From positions 1-64,000 of the forward strand of contig NZ_MDDS01000057.1 of the NCBI RefSeq assembly GCF_001721295.1: 64,000 nucleotides of DNA, given 5' to 3'. A model generated the notes under the pieces. That model was not told the DNA's origin and searched no databases. It was given only the letters and a program-made list of their open reading frames with translations. How positions within the stretch are numbered: position 1 is the stretch's first letter; every line of letters begins with the position of its first letter. Of this stretch, positions 26,911 to 34,784 are shown one piece after another. Made by a program: the position numbers and the translations under genes. Source of the DNA: Sphingomonas turrisvirgatae (GTDB taxonomy: Bacteria; Pseudomonadota; Alphaproteobacteria; Sphingomonadales; Sphingomonadaceae).

Positions 26911-27804
26911 TCAGACGCGCAGCCGCATAAATCCCCAGGCGGCGCTGTCGCGATCGAGCAGTATCGCCCGCACGCCGCGAAGCGAGAGCGCAGAACAGTA
27001 AAGCTCTACTATTGGATGGCTTCCGCTGAGCAGCACGCAGTCATGGTCCTCGGTATTCAGCTCGCGGATTTCGGCACCGATCAACAAGCCCCATAACTGT
27101 GAGGCGGCTTGCGCAGGCGCGATGCGCCCGGCCAGAATTGCCGCGCGCACCGAGAATATGAGCCGAGCCAGCCCGCCGCCCTCCATGCCGCGCACCACGG
27201 CATCGCGAAACGTTTCGTCATCGGCAGGCGGCTTCTCGAGATGGCTGGCGAGAATACTATGTTCACTGATGATGGTGGCGAGCTCGACTGTCATTGCCGT
27301 ATGGAAAGACTGGATCGCATCCTTGCCCAATTCGATCCACTTCCCATGCATGCCGGGTGCGGAAAGCAGCAGGATGCGCTGACCCGGGTGCAATTCCAGC
27401 GCGCCCAGCGCGCCCACCTCCTCGCCCCGCAGCATGTCACGGTCACCAAAGCGCGAGAGGCATGCAAGGCCCGGAACGATCACGACCGGAATGTCACCGA
27501 CCTGGTGATGCTGCAAACGCCGGCGCAAATCCTCCGGAGTCGCCGGGCAGGAAACGCGGCCAGCCTCTGCCCAGCCGAGCGGAGAACCAATCATGCCCGC
27601 TAGCCATACGGGCTCGTTCGCGTCTCGCTGGCCGGAAATATCGGCGCATATCCGCGCGAGCCAATCGCTCATGCCCGCACGATCGAGATCGGCCATCCGA
27701 ATGGCATGTTCCTGACGGGCGATCGTGTTTCCCGCTTCATCGATCAAGCGAGCGACGACTCGGGACGTGCCCCATTCCAAGGCTGTGAACTGCCGCGCGC
27801 TCAT
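26911..27804 (-). CDS. dgoK: 2-dehydro-3-deoxygalactonokinase (DgoK family)
   Basis: A 297-residue sugar-acid kinase of the DgoK family. The start at 27804 (MSARQFTAL) overlaps the MFS stop as ATGA; the longer frame is an artefact. Landmarks are ALEWGTSRVVARLID at the N-terminus, GMIGSPLGW, MLRGEEVGALGAL and LLLSAPGMHGKWIEL, the last a variant of the family's PGTHSKW loop. It phosphorylates 2-keto-3-deoxygalactonate at C6 in the De Ley-Doudoroff route. Here the partner KDPGal aldolase (DgoA type) is missing, and a DapA-type aldolase follows after 63 bases, so the exact route is uncertain. Confidence 0.83.
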   Translation of the reverse strand: MSARQFTALEWGTSRVVARLIDEAGNTIARQEHAIRMADLDRAGMSDWLARICADISGQRDANEPVWLAGMIGSPLGWAEAGRVSCPATPEDLRRRLQHHQVGDIPVVIVPGLACLSRFGDRDMLRGEEVGALGALELHPGQRILLLSAPGMHGKWIELGKDAIQSFHTAMTVELATIISEHSILASHLEKPPADDETFRDAVVRGMEGGGLARLIFSVRAAILAGRIAPAQAASQLWGLLIGAEIRELNTEDHDCVLLSGSHPIVELYCSALSLRGVRAILLDRDSAAWGFMRLRV

Positions 27805-29054
27805 TGCGTAGCGCCGTCCGTCAGTTTCCTGCCTGTAGTAGCGAACCAAGCTGCAAAAATCGCCACGGGATAGGCGATGGCGATAACTAGGAACATCGGG
27901 CGATAGGTCAGCGTCTCGACCAGCTGCCCCACCAGATAAGTCGACGCGATGGTGACCAGCCCGCTGAATACTGAGCCAATCGCCAAGACCTTGCCGATAT
28001 GACGGGCGGGATATAGATCGACCGGAAGCGCCGTCTGATTAGTGACCCAGGAGGTGTGTAGAAAGGCGATCAGCGCGCCAAGGCCGATCGAAATCCAGAC
28101 TGCAGGCTCAAGCGCGTTGAGCGCGCCGATTGGCGCCAGCACCGCCGTCATCGCCATGGTGACAACGCGCGCCCGCGCGGCGGCAATGCCCCGGCGGACC
28201 AGCCAACCAGACAACAACCCGCCGCCTACCGCTCCCAAACCGGCCGCGGCATAGACGACCCAGGCGGAGCCAGCCATGCGCTCAAGGCTAAGTCCACGCT
28301 CGTCGGTCAGATATTTGGGAAACCAGAACAGATAGAAGAACCAAACCGGGTTAGTCAGCGCGAGCGAGAATGAGAAACCCCACACCCCGCGCGTGCGCGC
28401 CACCTCCCGCCAGCCGCGCCAACCGCTTGTATCGACGGGTTCCGCGTCGATGGTCGGCTGCGCATCGCTTGCTTCGGGGGGGATTCGCGATTTCCGATAT
28501 AGCGCAAACCAGGCAATGACCCACAGTACCCCGACGAGACCGGTGACGATGAAGGTGGTCCTCCAGCCCACCGACAGCAACAACGCCGTGACGACAAGCG
28601 GGGATATGGCCGCGCCGAAATGCGCTGCCGAGGAATAGATCCCGATTGCGAGCGCCCGCTCGCTCTTGGGAAACCATTCACGGACCAGCTTGGGCGAGGC
28701 GATCCACCCGCCGGCCTCGCCTAACCCTAGGGCAAAGCGCGCGGCGCCCAGCTGGAAAAGATTTTGCACCAGCCCTGTCAGGCCGCTGGCGAGCGACCAC
28801 CAGCCGACAAAGAACGCCATACCCCAGCGCGGCCCCACCCGATCAACAAGATACCCCGACAGAAGCCCGCCGAGCATATAGGCGACGAGGAACGAATTGA
28901 CGAGCGCGGCATAACCGGCGTCGTCGACGGCGAGGTCCTGCTGAACCGATCCCGCCATCAGCGCCAGGGTTTGCCGATCGAGATAATTGAGGAAGGCAGC
29001 CATCGCCAGCAGGCCGCAAATCACCCATCGAAAGCTCTTGCCTCGAAACTTCAT
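27801..29054 (-). CDS. MFS transporter of the anion:cation symporter group (sugar acids)
   Basis: A 417-residue major facilitator with 12 predicted membrane spans. FLNYLDRQTLALM in helix 1, GYLVDRVGPRWGM between helices 2 and 3, and GLGEAGGWIASPKLVREWFPKSERA in helix 4 are typical of the ACS family (ExuT, DgoT, GarP types) that import hexuronates, galactonate or glucarate by proton symport. It is the first gene of the minus-strand operon and is coupled by a 4-base overlap to the kinase, so its substrate is probably galactonate, anhydrogalactonate or a related acid in the inner membrane. It is divergent from the IclR regulator, with an inverted-repeat operator between them. Confidence 0.88.
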   Translation of the reverse strand: MKFRGKSFRWVICGLLAMAAFLNYLDRQTLALMAGSVQQDLAVDDAGYAALVNSFLVAYMLGGLLSGYLVDRVGPRWGMAFFVGWWSLASGLTGLVQNLFQLGAARFALGLGEAGGWIASPKLVREWFPKSERALAIGIYSSAAHFGAAISPLVVTALLLSVGWRTTFIVTGLVGVLWVIAWFALYRKSRIPPEASDAQPTIDAEPVDTSGWRGWREVARTRGVWGFSFSLALTNPVWFFYLFWFPKYLTDERGLSLERMAGSAWVVYAAAGLGAVGGGLLSGWLVRRGIAAARARVVTMAMTAVLAPIGALNALEPAVWISIGLGALIAFLHTSWVTNQTALPVDLYPARHIGKVLAIGSVFSGLVTIASTYLVGQLVETLTYRPMFLVIAIAYPVAIFAAWFATTGRKLTDGATQ

Positions 29055-29078
29055 CTGCTCTCCGTCTCGGATGTGGCT

Positions 29079-29095
29079 GTTGCGTTAATAGCAAC
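29079..29095. promoter_or_regulatory. Putative IclR operator between MFS operon and IclR gene
   Basis: GTTGCGTTAATAGCAAC, inverted repeat GTTGC-N7-GCAAC. It resembles GTTGCTAAAATAGCAAA at 17547 before TonB receptor 2, with 12 of 17 positions shared. It lies 25 bases upstream of the MFS start and suits autoregulation by the IclR protein. Confidence 0.6.
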
Positions 29096-29212
29096 AGATG
29101 TCAACAGGCGGATTTTACTCGCTGCGGGTTGAACGAAAGGCCGGTTGCTCGATAGGTCAGTGAATCGCGTGTCGTCTTGCCTCGCGACCTGTCACGAAAG
29201 TTCACGGCCGAA

Positions 29213-29929
29213 ATGCTCAATGCCCAACCGAATTTCAGCTTGATCGACGGGATCACCGTTCTTCAGGCTCTCGCAACGTCGGAGGCGCCTGTTGGCAGCC
29301 GGGAGCTTGCCCGGCGCCTCAACCTCGAAACCACGCGCGCCAACCGTCTGTTGCGAACTTTGGCCTATATGGGCATTGCCCGGCAGACTGCGGACCGCAA
29401 ATATGTGCCCGGTCCTGGCATGTTCGTGCTCGCCGCACAGAGCCTGTTCGCTTCCGGCGTTATCAAGAACGCGATGCCGCATCTGGAGTCTCTGCGCCGG
29501 TTCAATCTTACGGTCGCCTTCGGCGTGCTGTGGCGTGATACTGTCAGCTATCTGTATCACGCCCCGCCGGGCATGCCGTCGGTCGAGGCGTTGGGGCGCG
29601 TCGGCGTCTATCCTGCGAGCAAAGGTGGCATCGGGCTCGTGCTGCTTGCCTCAAACAGCGAGGCGCAGGTGCGGGCTTTATATGCTGAGCGCGAGATACC
29701 CGGGTTCGATACGCTAGACACGCTACTCACCGAGCTGCACAAGATCAGGATCGACGGCTACATTCAGCATCCTGTGACGGGAAAGCCAGGCGAGCATACG
29801 CTTGCGATTGCCGTGGGCAGCCCGCCGCACGCGGCGGTCGCGCTTTCGGGCTGGATACCTAGAGGCGCCACGGACGAATTGCTGGAAGCACTTCGCGCGG
29901 TGGCGATGTCGATCCAGATGTCCAGCTGA
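29213..29929 (+). CDS. IclR-family transcriptional regulator 1
   Basis: About 238 residues from ATG at 29213; an in-frame TTG at 29177 is an alternative, and neither has a strong ribosome site. The N-terminal winged helix-turn-helix (LIDGITVLQALATSEAPVGSRELARRLNLETTRANRLLRTL) is typical of IclR. The effector domain spans the rest (SVEALGRVGVYPASKGGIGLVLLA, ELHKIRIDGYIQHP). It probably controls the divergent sugar-acid operon through the site at 29079 and, judging by the similar motif at 17547, the locus-2 receptor. The inducer may be an intermediate such as KDGal (inference). Confidence 0.85.
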   Translation: MLNAQPNFSLIDGITVLQALATSEAPVGSRELARRLNLETTRANRLLRTLAYMGIARQTADRKYVPGPGMFVLAAQSLFASGVIKNAMPHLESLRRFNLTVAFGVLWRDTVSYLYHAPPGMPSVEALGRVGVYPASKGGIGLVLLASNSEAQVRALYAEREIPGFDTLDTLLTELHKIRIDGYIQHPVTGKPGEHTLAIAVGSPPHAAVALSGWIPRGATDELLEALRAVAMSIQMSS

Positions 29930-30039
29930 CAAGCCGCCCGGCTACGGCTGATCCGGAGCGCGTGCTGCATGCCGTCCCGCTGTTGAAATGCGCTGAAGCT
30001 ATCCGGGCCGCGCGACCTCGCGATGGTGGCCCTCGGCGG

Positions 30040-30480
30040 CTCGCACGCTGAAGCGCAGGCGATCGATGTTAATCAGGGCACTAAGGGAGCAGGTGGCTGC
30101 GGCGCTGGCGCGGATCACGGCTGATCGCGGGGTGCCCGGGACGAACCGTATGGACAATGCCCGGAGTCTATCTCGAGGGATCTCGGTTTAGGCTTATCCG
30201 CATGATGGGGTGTTGGACTTCGGCCGCTCCGGCAAGCCGACCGACCACCCCTTCATCGACTCGTTCGACGTTGAGTTCCGGGCGCAATGCCCGAACCAGC
30301 ACTGGTTCATGAGCCTCGACGACGCAGGCGAAAATGCGAGGCCTGGCGCAGAGACTATAACGAGATGCGACCACATAGCGACATTGGCAATAAGGTGCCA
30401 ATACGCCGGTAAACCGATCAGGGCACAGGCCGGCCCGGGTCGGCAGAAGCTGGATGACACCCAGCCGGGTGGTCAGGAGC
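30040..30480 (+). pseudogene. IS3-family transposase (OrfB) remnant
   Basis: A decayed DDE transposase C-terminal part. Successive pieces read AIDVNQGTKG, then VAAALARITADRGVPGTNRMDNAR, a TAG where the family has Trp before AY, then LDFGRSGKPTDHPFIDSF and FRAQCPNQHWFMSLDDA. After a one-base shift it reads CEAWRRDYNEMRPHSDIGNK. This is the classic C-terminal order of IS3-group OrfB. Frameshifts, the stop and the absence of OrfA or clear ends mean it is inactive. The flanks 29930-30040 and 30480-30742 hold no recognisable gene. It marks an old insertion inside the sugar-acid region. Confidence 0.8.
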
Positions 30481-30742
30481 GGGCAACATCTGAGAATGCC
30501 GATACCAGCGTAGATAAGAGACCGGGGGACCTTAAAGTGAGATTGAGCCCGTCACGACGACGCAGGTCCTCACCGGGCACGGGAGCAGGTGCTCAACGCG
30601 CGGCATGACGGTTCAGCGGCCGTGAACGCTCCTCGTAATGATCTCTCTAAGCGCCGAGTACAGCAATTGAGCGGTTGCAAAACCCATCTCGCCAGATGGT
30701 AGAGGACTGCCTTTTCGCGGGATGTACGGCGCGGCCTGCTGG

Positions 30743-31495
30743 TCAATAGGTCGTCCGCCCGCCTGACATATCAAATGTTGCCGCGGTGGAAAAAGTCGCG
30801 CGGTCGGAGGAGAGGAAGCATATCATCTCCGCTACCTCGTCTGGCGTACCCGTACGGCCCATCGGGATCTTGGAAACCATGTAGCGGATTTGATCCTCGC
30901 TCACGTCATTGAGCATTTCGGTCGCGATAACGGCCGGCGTAATGGTATTCACCGTGATGTTCGTGTCGGCCAATTCCTTGCCAAGCGCCTTGGTCAAGTT
31001 GATCACCCCCGCTTTCGAAGCGGAATAGGCCGAGGCATTGGGATTGCCTTCCTTGCCCGCGACCGATGCGATCGTAACGATCCGGCCATAGTTCTGCCGG
31101 CGCATATGCGGCACAACCGCACGGCAGCACAGGAACACGCCGCCGAGATTAACGCGCATAACCTGGTCCCACACATCGGGGGGAAAGCTCTCGACCGGGG
31201 CATTGACACCGGCGATACCCGCCGCTGTGACCAGGATGTCGATCCCGCCCATCAGTGCCACCGCCCGCTCGGTCACGGCGGCGACCTCGTCCGCATCCGC
31301 GACATCCACCGTCTGGGTATGAAGGCTTCCCGTCGGAGCAAGCTTGCGCTCCACTTCCGCCAGCTGCTCGGCGTTGCGGTCCCACAGGCTCACAGTTGCT
31401 CCGCGCGCCAGCAGCATCCGCGCCGCCACAGCGCCCACGCCGCGCGCCCCGCCCGTGATGACCGCACGCTTGCCCGCAAATTCCCGGCTGCTCAT
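30743..31495 (-). CDS. SDR-family dehydrogenase, probable 2-keto-3-deoxy-sugar-acid 4-dehydrogenase
   Basis: A 250-residue classical SDR. The start at 31495 (MSSREFAG) has CAGGAG upstream. Motifs are VITGGARGVGAVAA (NAD(P) binding), TAAGIAG in place of NNAG, VTIASVAGK with the catalytic Ser, and YSASK. It is the last gene of the kinase, enolase-like, FAH and SDR operon, 22 bases after the FAH stop. SDR plus FAH pairs occur in the non-phosphorylating L-rhamnose and L-fucose routes, where the SDR oxidises the 2-keto-3-deoxy acid at C4 and the FAH enzyme hydrolyses the 2,4-diketo acid. A KDGal-like substrate is inferred from the locus. Confidence 0.8.
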   Translation of the reverse strand: MSSREFAGKRAVITGGARGVGAVAARMLLARGATVSLWDRNAEQLAEVERKLAPTGSLHTQTVDVADADEVAAVTERAVALMGGIDILVTAAGIAGVNAPVESFPPDVWDQVMRVNLGGVFLCCRAVVPHMRRQNYGRIVTIASVAGKEGNPNASAYSASKAGVINLTKALGKELADTNITVNTITPAVIATEMLNDVSEDQIRYMVSKIPMGRTGTPDEVAEMICFLSSDRATFSTAATFDMSGGRTTY

Positions 31496-31517
31496 GTTGT
31501 TCTCCTGCTGCCGCTCG

Positions 31518-32369
31518 TCAGGCAAGCGGCTCGACGGTCTGGGCCTGTTCATCCAAGCCTTCGATGCCCAGCGTCACGCAATCACCCGCCTTCAGCCATT
31601 GCGGCGGCTTCATACCCGCGCCCACGCCCGGTGGCGTGCCGGTGCAGATCAGATCGCCAGTCTCCAGCCGTGTAAATTCACTCATATATGAAACGATGGT
31701 CGCGACGTCGAAGATCATCCTGGACGTACTGCCCGTCTGCTTGCGCTCCCCGTTGACGTCGAGCCACATGGACAGCGACTGCACGTCGTCCACGGCTTGG
31801 CGCGTCACCAGATGCGGCCCGACCGGACAGAAGTTCGGGAAGGACTTGCCCTTCACCCACTGACCCTCGCGCTCCATCTGCCATGCGCGTTCTGACACGT
31901 CGTTCACCAGCACATAACCGAACACATATTCGAGCGCAGCGTCGGGCGACACGTTCAGCGCCGCTTTGCCGATCACGATTCCAAGTTCGACTTCCCAGTC
32001 GAGCTTGGTCATTTGCGGCGACATCAGGATCGGATCGTTCGGTCCGCAATAGGTGACGGCCGCCTTGTTGAAGAGGATCGGCTCCTTCGGAATCGCCATC
32101 CCCGCCTCTGCCGCGTGGTCGCTATAGTTCAGGCCGATGCACCAGATCGTCCCTGGCTGCGCCATCGGCGCGTCGATCCGCCGGCCGGTCAGATCGACCA
32201 GCGGCAGCGATGTGATTTCAGTTGCCGCAATCCGCTCGATCAACGCATCGCCAAGCGTTCCTGGCCCAAGATCGGGCACCAGGGTAGAAATATCCCGGGC
32301 GCTGCCGTCAGCATCGAGGATGCAAGGCACGACCCTCCCGCCCCCCATGTCTACCCGAAGAAACCGCAT
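31518..32369 (-). CDS. FAH-family hydrolase, probable 2,4-diketo-3-deoxy-sugar-acid hydrolase
   Basis: A 283-residue fumarylacetoacetate hydrolase-family protein; AAAGGAA precedes the start. The core motifs are WCIGLNYSDHAAEAG, WEVELGIVIGKAA with metal-binding Glu residues, GYVLVNDVSERAWQ, KSFPNFCPVGPHLV and DLICTGTPPGVGAG. Bacterial members include LRA6, which splits 2,4-diketo-3-deoxy-L-rhamnonate into pyruvate and lactate. A galactonate-derived analogue would give pyruvate plus glycerate. That would connect neatly to the kinase and enolase-like genes upstream in the same operon. The specific substrate is inference; acylpyruvate hydrolase activity is the alternative. Confidence 0.82.
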   Translation of the reverse strand: MRFLRVDMGGGRVVPCILDADGSARDISTLVPDLGPGTLGDALIERIAATEITSLPLVDLTGRRIDAPMAQPGTIWCIGLNYSDHAAEAGMAIPKEPILFNKAAVTYCGPNDPILMSPQMTKLDWEVELGIVIGKAALNVSPDAALEYVFGYVLVNDVSERAWQMEREGQWVKGKSFPNFCPVGPHLVTRQAVDDVQSLSMWLDVNGERKQTGSTSRMIFDVATIVSYMSEFTRLETGDLICTGTPPGVGAGMKPPQWLKAGDCVTLGIEGLDEQAQTVEPLA

Positions 32370-32394
32370 GTATAATTCCTTTCGCTCATCTGCC

Positions 32395-33696
32395 TCAGGG
32401 CCGCTTCGCGCCCCACCAAGTTCCCCCGATCGGACGTCCGCCGACGAACGCGCCCATCCCCGCCTGTCCCTGAAAGCGCAGGCATTCGTTCCATTTCGCC
32501 ATCCGTTCGGACCGCGCGAACGAGCCGACTTTCAGCTGTCCGGCATCAAGCCCCGCCGCGAGGTGACAGATCGACACATCCTCAGTTTCGCCCGATCGTG
32601 CGGAGACCAGCGTGCCAAAGCCCCGCTCCTGAGATGCGCGGAGCGCCTCAATCGTCTCGGTCACCGTGCCGGCCTGATTGACCTTGATGAGCGAAGCGTT
32701 GCAGCCGCCCGCGTCTGCTGCAGCCTCGATCAGCCTTGCATTGGTGACGAGATAATCATCGCCGACGATCTGGAGCCGGTCGCCCCAGCGCGCGGTGAAG
32801 GCGCGCATGCCTTCCGGGTCGCGCTCCGATGCGGGATCCTCGATCGATACAATGGGATAGCGATCGACCCAATTGCCCAACCGCTCGAGCCACTCGCCGC
32901 TATCCAGTTCAAGTCCGTCTAGGCCAAGGATGTAGCGGCCGTCGCGCTCGAACTCGGACGCCGCGACATCGAGCGAGATGACGACGCGCTCGCCGGGCAC
33001 CTCACCTGCCGCCTCGATCGCCTGGACCAGCAGCTCGAGCGCCTCCTCGTTGGTCGAAACCGTCGGCCACCATCCGCCTTCATCCGCGACCCCAACCGCC
33101 CCGCCGCGCGCCTCCATAAGCCGGCCGGCAGCGTGATAGACCGCGTTGGTGACTTCCATGACCTCCTCGAGATCGTCTGCGCCGGGCACCATGATCATGA
33201 AATCCTGGATATCCACGCGCCGCCCGGCATGCGCGCCCCCGCCAAAGATCTGAATCTCCGGCAGCGGGATGGTGGGCGTCGCGTCGTGCCCGTCGGCCAG
33301 GTAACGCCATAGCGGCAAACGGGCGCTGGCCGCAGCGGCGTGCAATATTGCGAGCGAAACCGCGACGATCGCGTTGCCGCCAAGCTCCGTCTTGAGCGGT
33401 GTGCCGTCCAGCGCGAGCATGGCCGCATCCACGCCGGCCTGATCCGCCGCGGGCATGCCCCGCAGTCGTGCTGCGATCGGCCCGTTGACGTTGGCGACGG
33501 CGCGCGAAACGTCTTTGCCACCGAGGCGCTCGCCCCCATCCCGAAGCTCGATCGCCTCGCGCTCGCCGCGCGACGCGCCGGACGGCGCGATCGCACGCCC
33601 GATGCTGCCGTCGGTGAGCGTCACTTCGGCTTCAACGGTCGGGTTGCCGCGCGAATCCCACACGCGGCGACCAAGTATCGATTGGATGGTGCTCAT
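32395..33696 (-). CDS. Divergent enolase paralogue in a sugar-acid operon
   Basis: A 433-residue enolase homologue of normal length. RRVWDSRGNPTVEAEV, ADEGGWWP, SIEDP, VGDDYLVTNA and LIKVNQAGTVTET are preserved, keeping the metal site and the Lys base. Important changes are visible. The SHRSGETED motif reads SARSGETED, replacing the active-site His (His373 of yeast) by Ala366. The flexible loop SGASTG reads SGASRG, and the MQEFMI Glu is Asp (IQDFMI). A housekeeping enolase would not be expected here or with these changes, so it may act on a related 2-phospho-acid or be a weak 2-phosphoglycerate enzyme. It overlaps the upstream kinase stop as ATGA, indicating that kinase and enolase work together. 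Confidence 0.85.
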   Translation of the reverse strand: MSTIQSILGRRVWDSRGNPTVEAEVTLTDGSIGRAIAPSGASRGEREAIELRDGGERLGGKDVSRAVANVNGPIAARLRGMPAADQAGVDAAMLALDGTPLKTELGGNAIVAVSLAILHAAAASARLPLWRYLADGHDATPTIPLPEIQIFGGGAHAGRRVDIQDFMIMVPGADDLEEVMEVTNAVYHAAGRLMEARGGAVGVADEGGWWPTVSTNEEALELLVQAIEAAGEVPGERVVISLDVAASEFERDGRYILGLDGLELDSGEWLERLGNWVDRYPIVSIEDPASERDPEGMRAFTARWGDRLQIVGDDYLVTNARLIEAAADAGGCNASLIKVNQAGTVTETIEALRASQERGFGTLVSARSGETEDVSICHLAAGLDAGQLKVGSFARSERMAKWNECLRFQGQAGMGAFVGGRPIGGTWWGAKRP

Positions 33697-34694
33697 GCGC
33701 GTCGCGCCTCCAGTCGGGTAGCGATGTGCTCAATGGTGGCAGCTGGACGGTCGATCAGATCAAGTGCGATGGAGCGGACGGTCTGTTTCGCCTCGGCATG
33801 CAGATATTCGACCGGCGATTTGCCATCGACTCGCGCCAACAGCAGCAGTGGGGCCAGATCAGCAACACGCCTCTCCAGCGCCGCCACCGGCTCCCAATCG
33901 AGATGCTCGCAATAGCCGTCCCATAGCGCCCGCGCGGCGCGGAGCAGCGCTGCATTGCTGTCGGGAATGTGCACCCACTTCAAGAGCAGGTGGTTGAGGC
34001 AGAAGCCGATATCAAACGCGGGATCCCCCATCGTGGCGCATTCGGCGTCGAGCAGCACCGGCACTCCGTCGCGCACTAAAATGTTCTTGGGGCTGACATC
34101 CCCATGAATGAGCGCGATCCGACAAACGCGGTATTGTTCAGCCAGCGCCAGCACCCGCGCTTCGAGCTGCGGATATGTTGCGATCAGATGGATGAAATAA
34201 GGCTCGACGCGGAGCGCGAAGAAATCCTCTGCCGTGCCGAAACGGTCGGGGTCTAGCACGCGGCCCGCGGATGCGGCGTGGAGGCGACCGAGCAGCCTGC
34301 CCGCTTCCCGCGCAATCCCGGAATCGACCCTGCCGGCAACCAGTTCATCTTTCCAGTTGCGAGCTCCTCCGGCAACCATCTCCATGGCAAAGCCCTGTTC
34401 GCGCTCACTATGGCCATATAGTCGCGGCACCGAGTCCGGCGCCACAGAGGCCGCAAACTGCAGCCACGCATATTCCGTGCGATTGCGGTGGATGGGCGCC
34501 TCCCATCGAGCCGCCACTCGGAGCACTTCGAGGGCGAACTTTGCGCAATATGCCTGACCGTCGACATCGACGCGAAGCACGTCCGACGACACTCCGCCCG
34601 TCAGGCATGTTGCGGCAATCACGGCCTGAGGCCCTGCGAGGCCGAGCTCTTGCATCAGTCGCCGGCATCGTTCGATCAGTTCCGGGTGAACCAT
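33693..34694 (-). CDS. APH-fold small-molecule kinase
   Basis: About 333 residues from ATG at 34694; an in-frame GTG at 34712 lies inside the palindromic operator and is less likely. The aminoglycoside-phosphotransferase fold is marked by the Brenner motif IHGDVSPKNILV and the metal motif LLDAECATMGDPAFDIGF. An ATP-binding Lys is probable in YCAKFALEV. APH-fold proteins phosphorylate hydroxyls of many small metabolites, including sugars, choline and homoserine. Direct coupling (4-base overlap) to an enolase-like gene and proximity to an FAH hydrolase suggest a glycerate-type 2-kinase, which is inference only; antibiotic resistance is unlikely in this setting. It is first in a four-gene operon divergent from a LacI regulator. 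Confidence 0.75.
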   Translation of the reverse strand: MVHPELIERCRRLMQELGLAGPQAVIAATCLTGGVSSDVLRVDVDGQAYCAKFALEVLRVAARWEAPIHRNRTEYAWLQFAASVAPDSVPRLYGHSEREQGFAMEMVAGGARNWKDELVAGRVDSGIAREAGRLLGRLHAASAGRVLDPDRFGTAEDFFALRVEPYFIHLIATYPQLEARVLALAEQYRVCRIALIHGDVSPKNILVRDGVPVLLDAECATMGDPAFDIGFCLNHLLLKWVHIPDSNAALLRAARALWDGYCEHLDWEPVAALERRVADLAPLLLLARVDGKSPVEYLHAEAKQTVRSIALDLIDRPAATIEHIATRLEARRA

Positions 34695-34701
34695 CTCAAA
34701 T

Positions 34702-34723
34702 CCATTGTTCACGTGAACAATGG
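34702..34723. promoter_or_regulatory. Perfect 22-bp palindrome, probable LacI operator
   Basis: Arm CCATTGTTCAC is followed at once by its exact complement GTGAACAATGG. It sits 7 bases before the kinase start and about 60 bases before the LacI start, so one bound dimer could repress both the operon and the regulator. The even-length symmetric centre is typical of LacI-family sites. Confidence 0.75.
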
Positions 34724-34784
34724 CGCTATTGCGTCTTTGCGGATATCATTGCAAGCAAATAGTTCCCCGTCAGAAAGATCTGCT

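Noticed and set aside
33693..34694. Aminoglycoside resistance gene
   Set aside because: Only the general APH fold is shared; the coupling to an enolase-like gene and a LacI regulator points to metabolism.
34488..34784. N-terminal extension of the LacI frame
   Set aside because: It is antisense to the kinase coding region and lacks LacI homology before the 34785 start.
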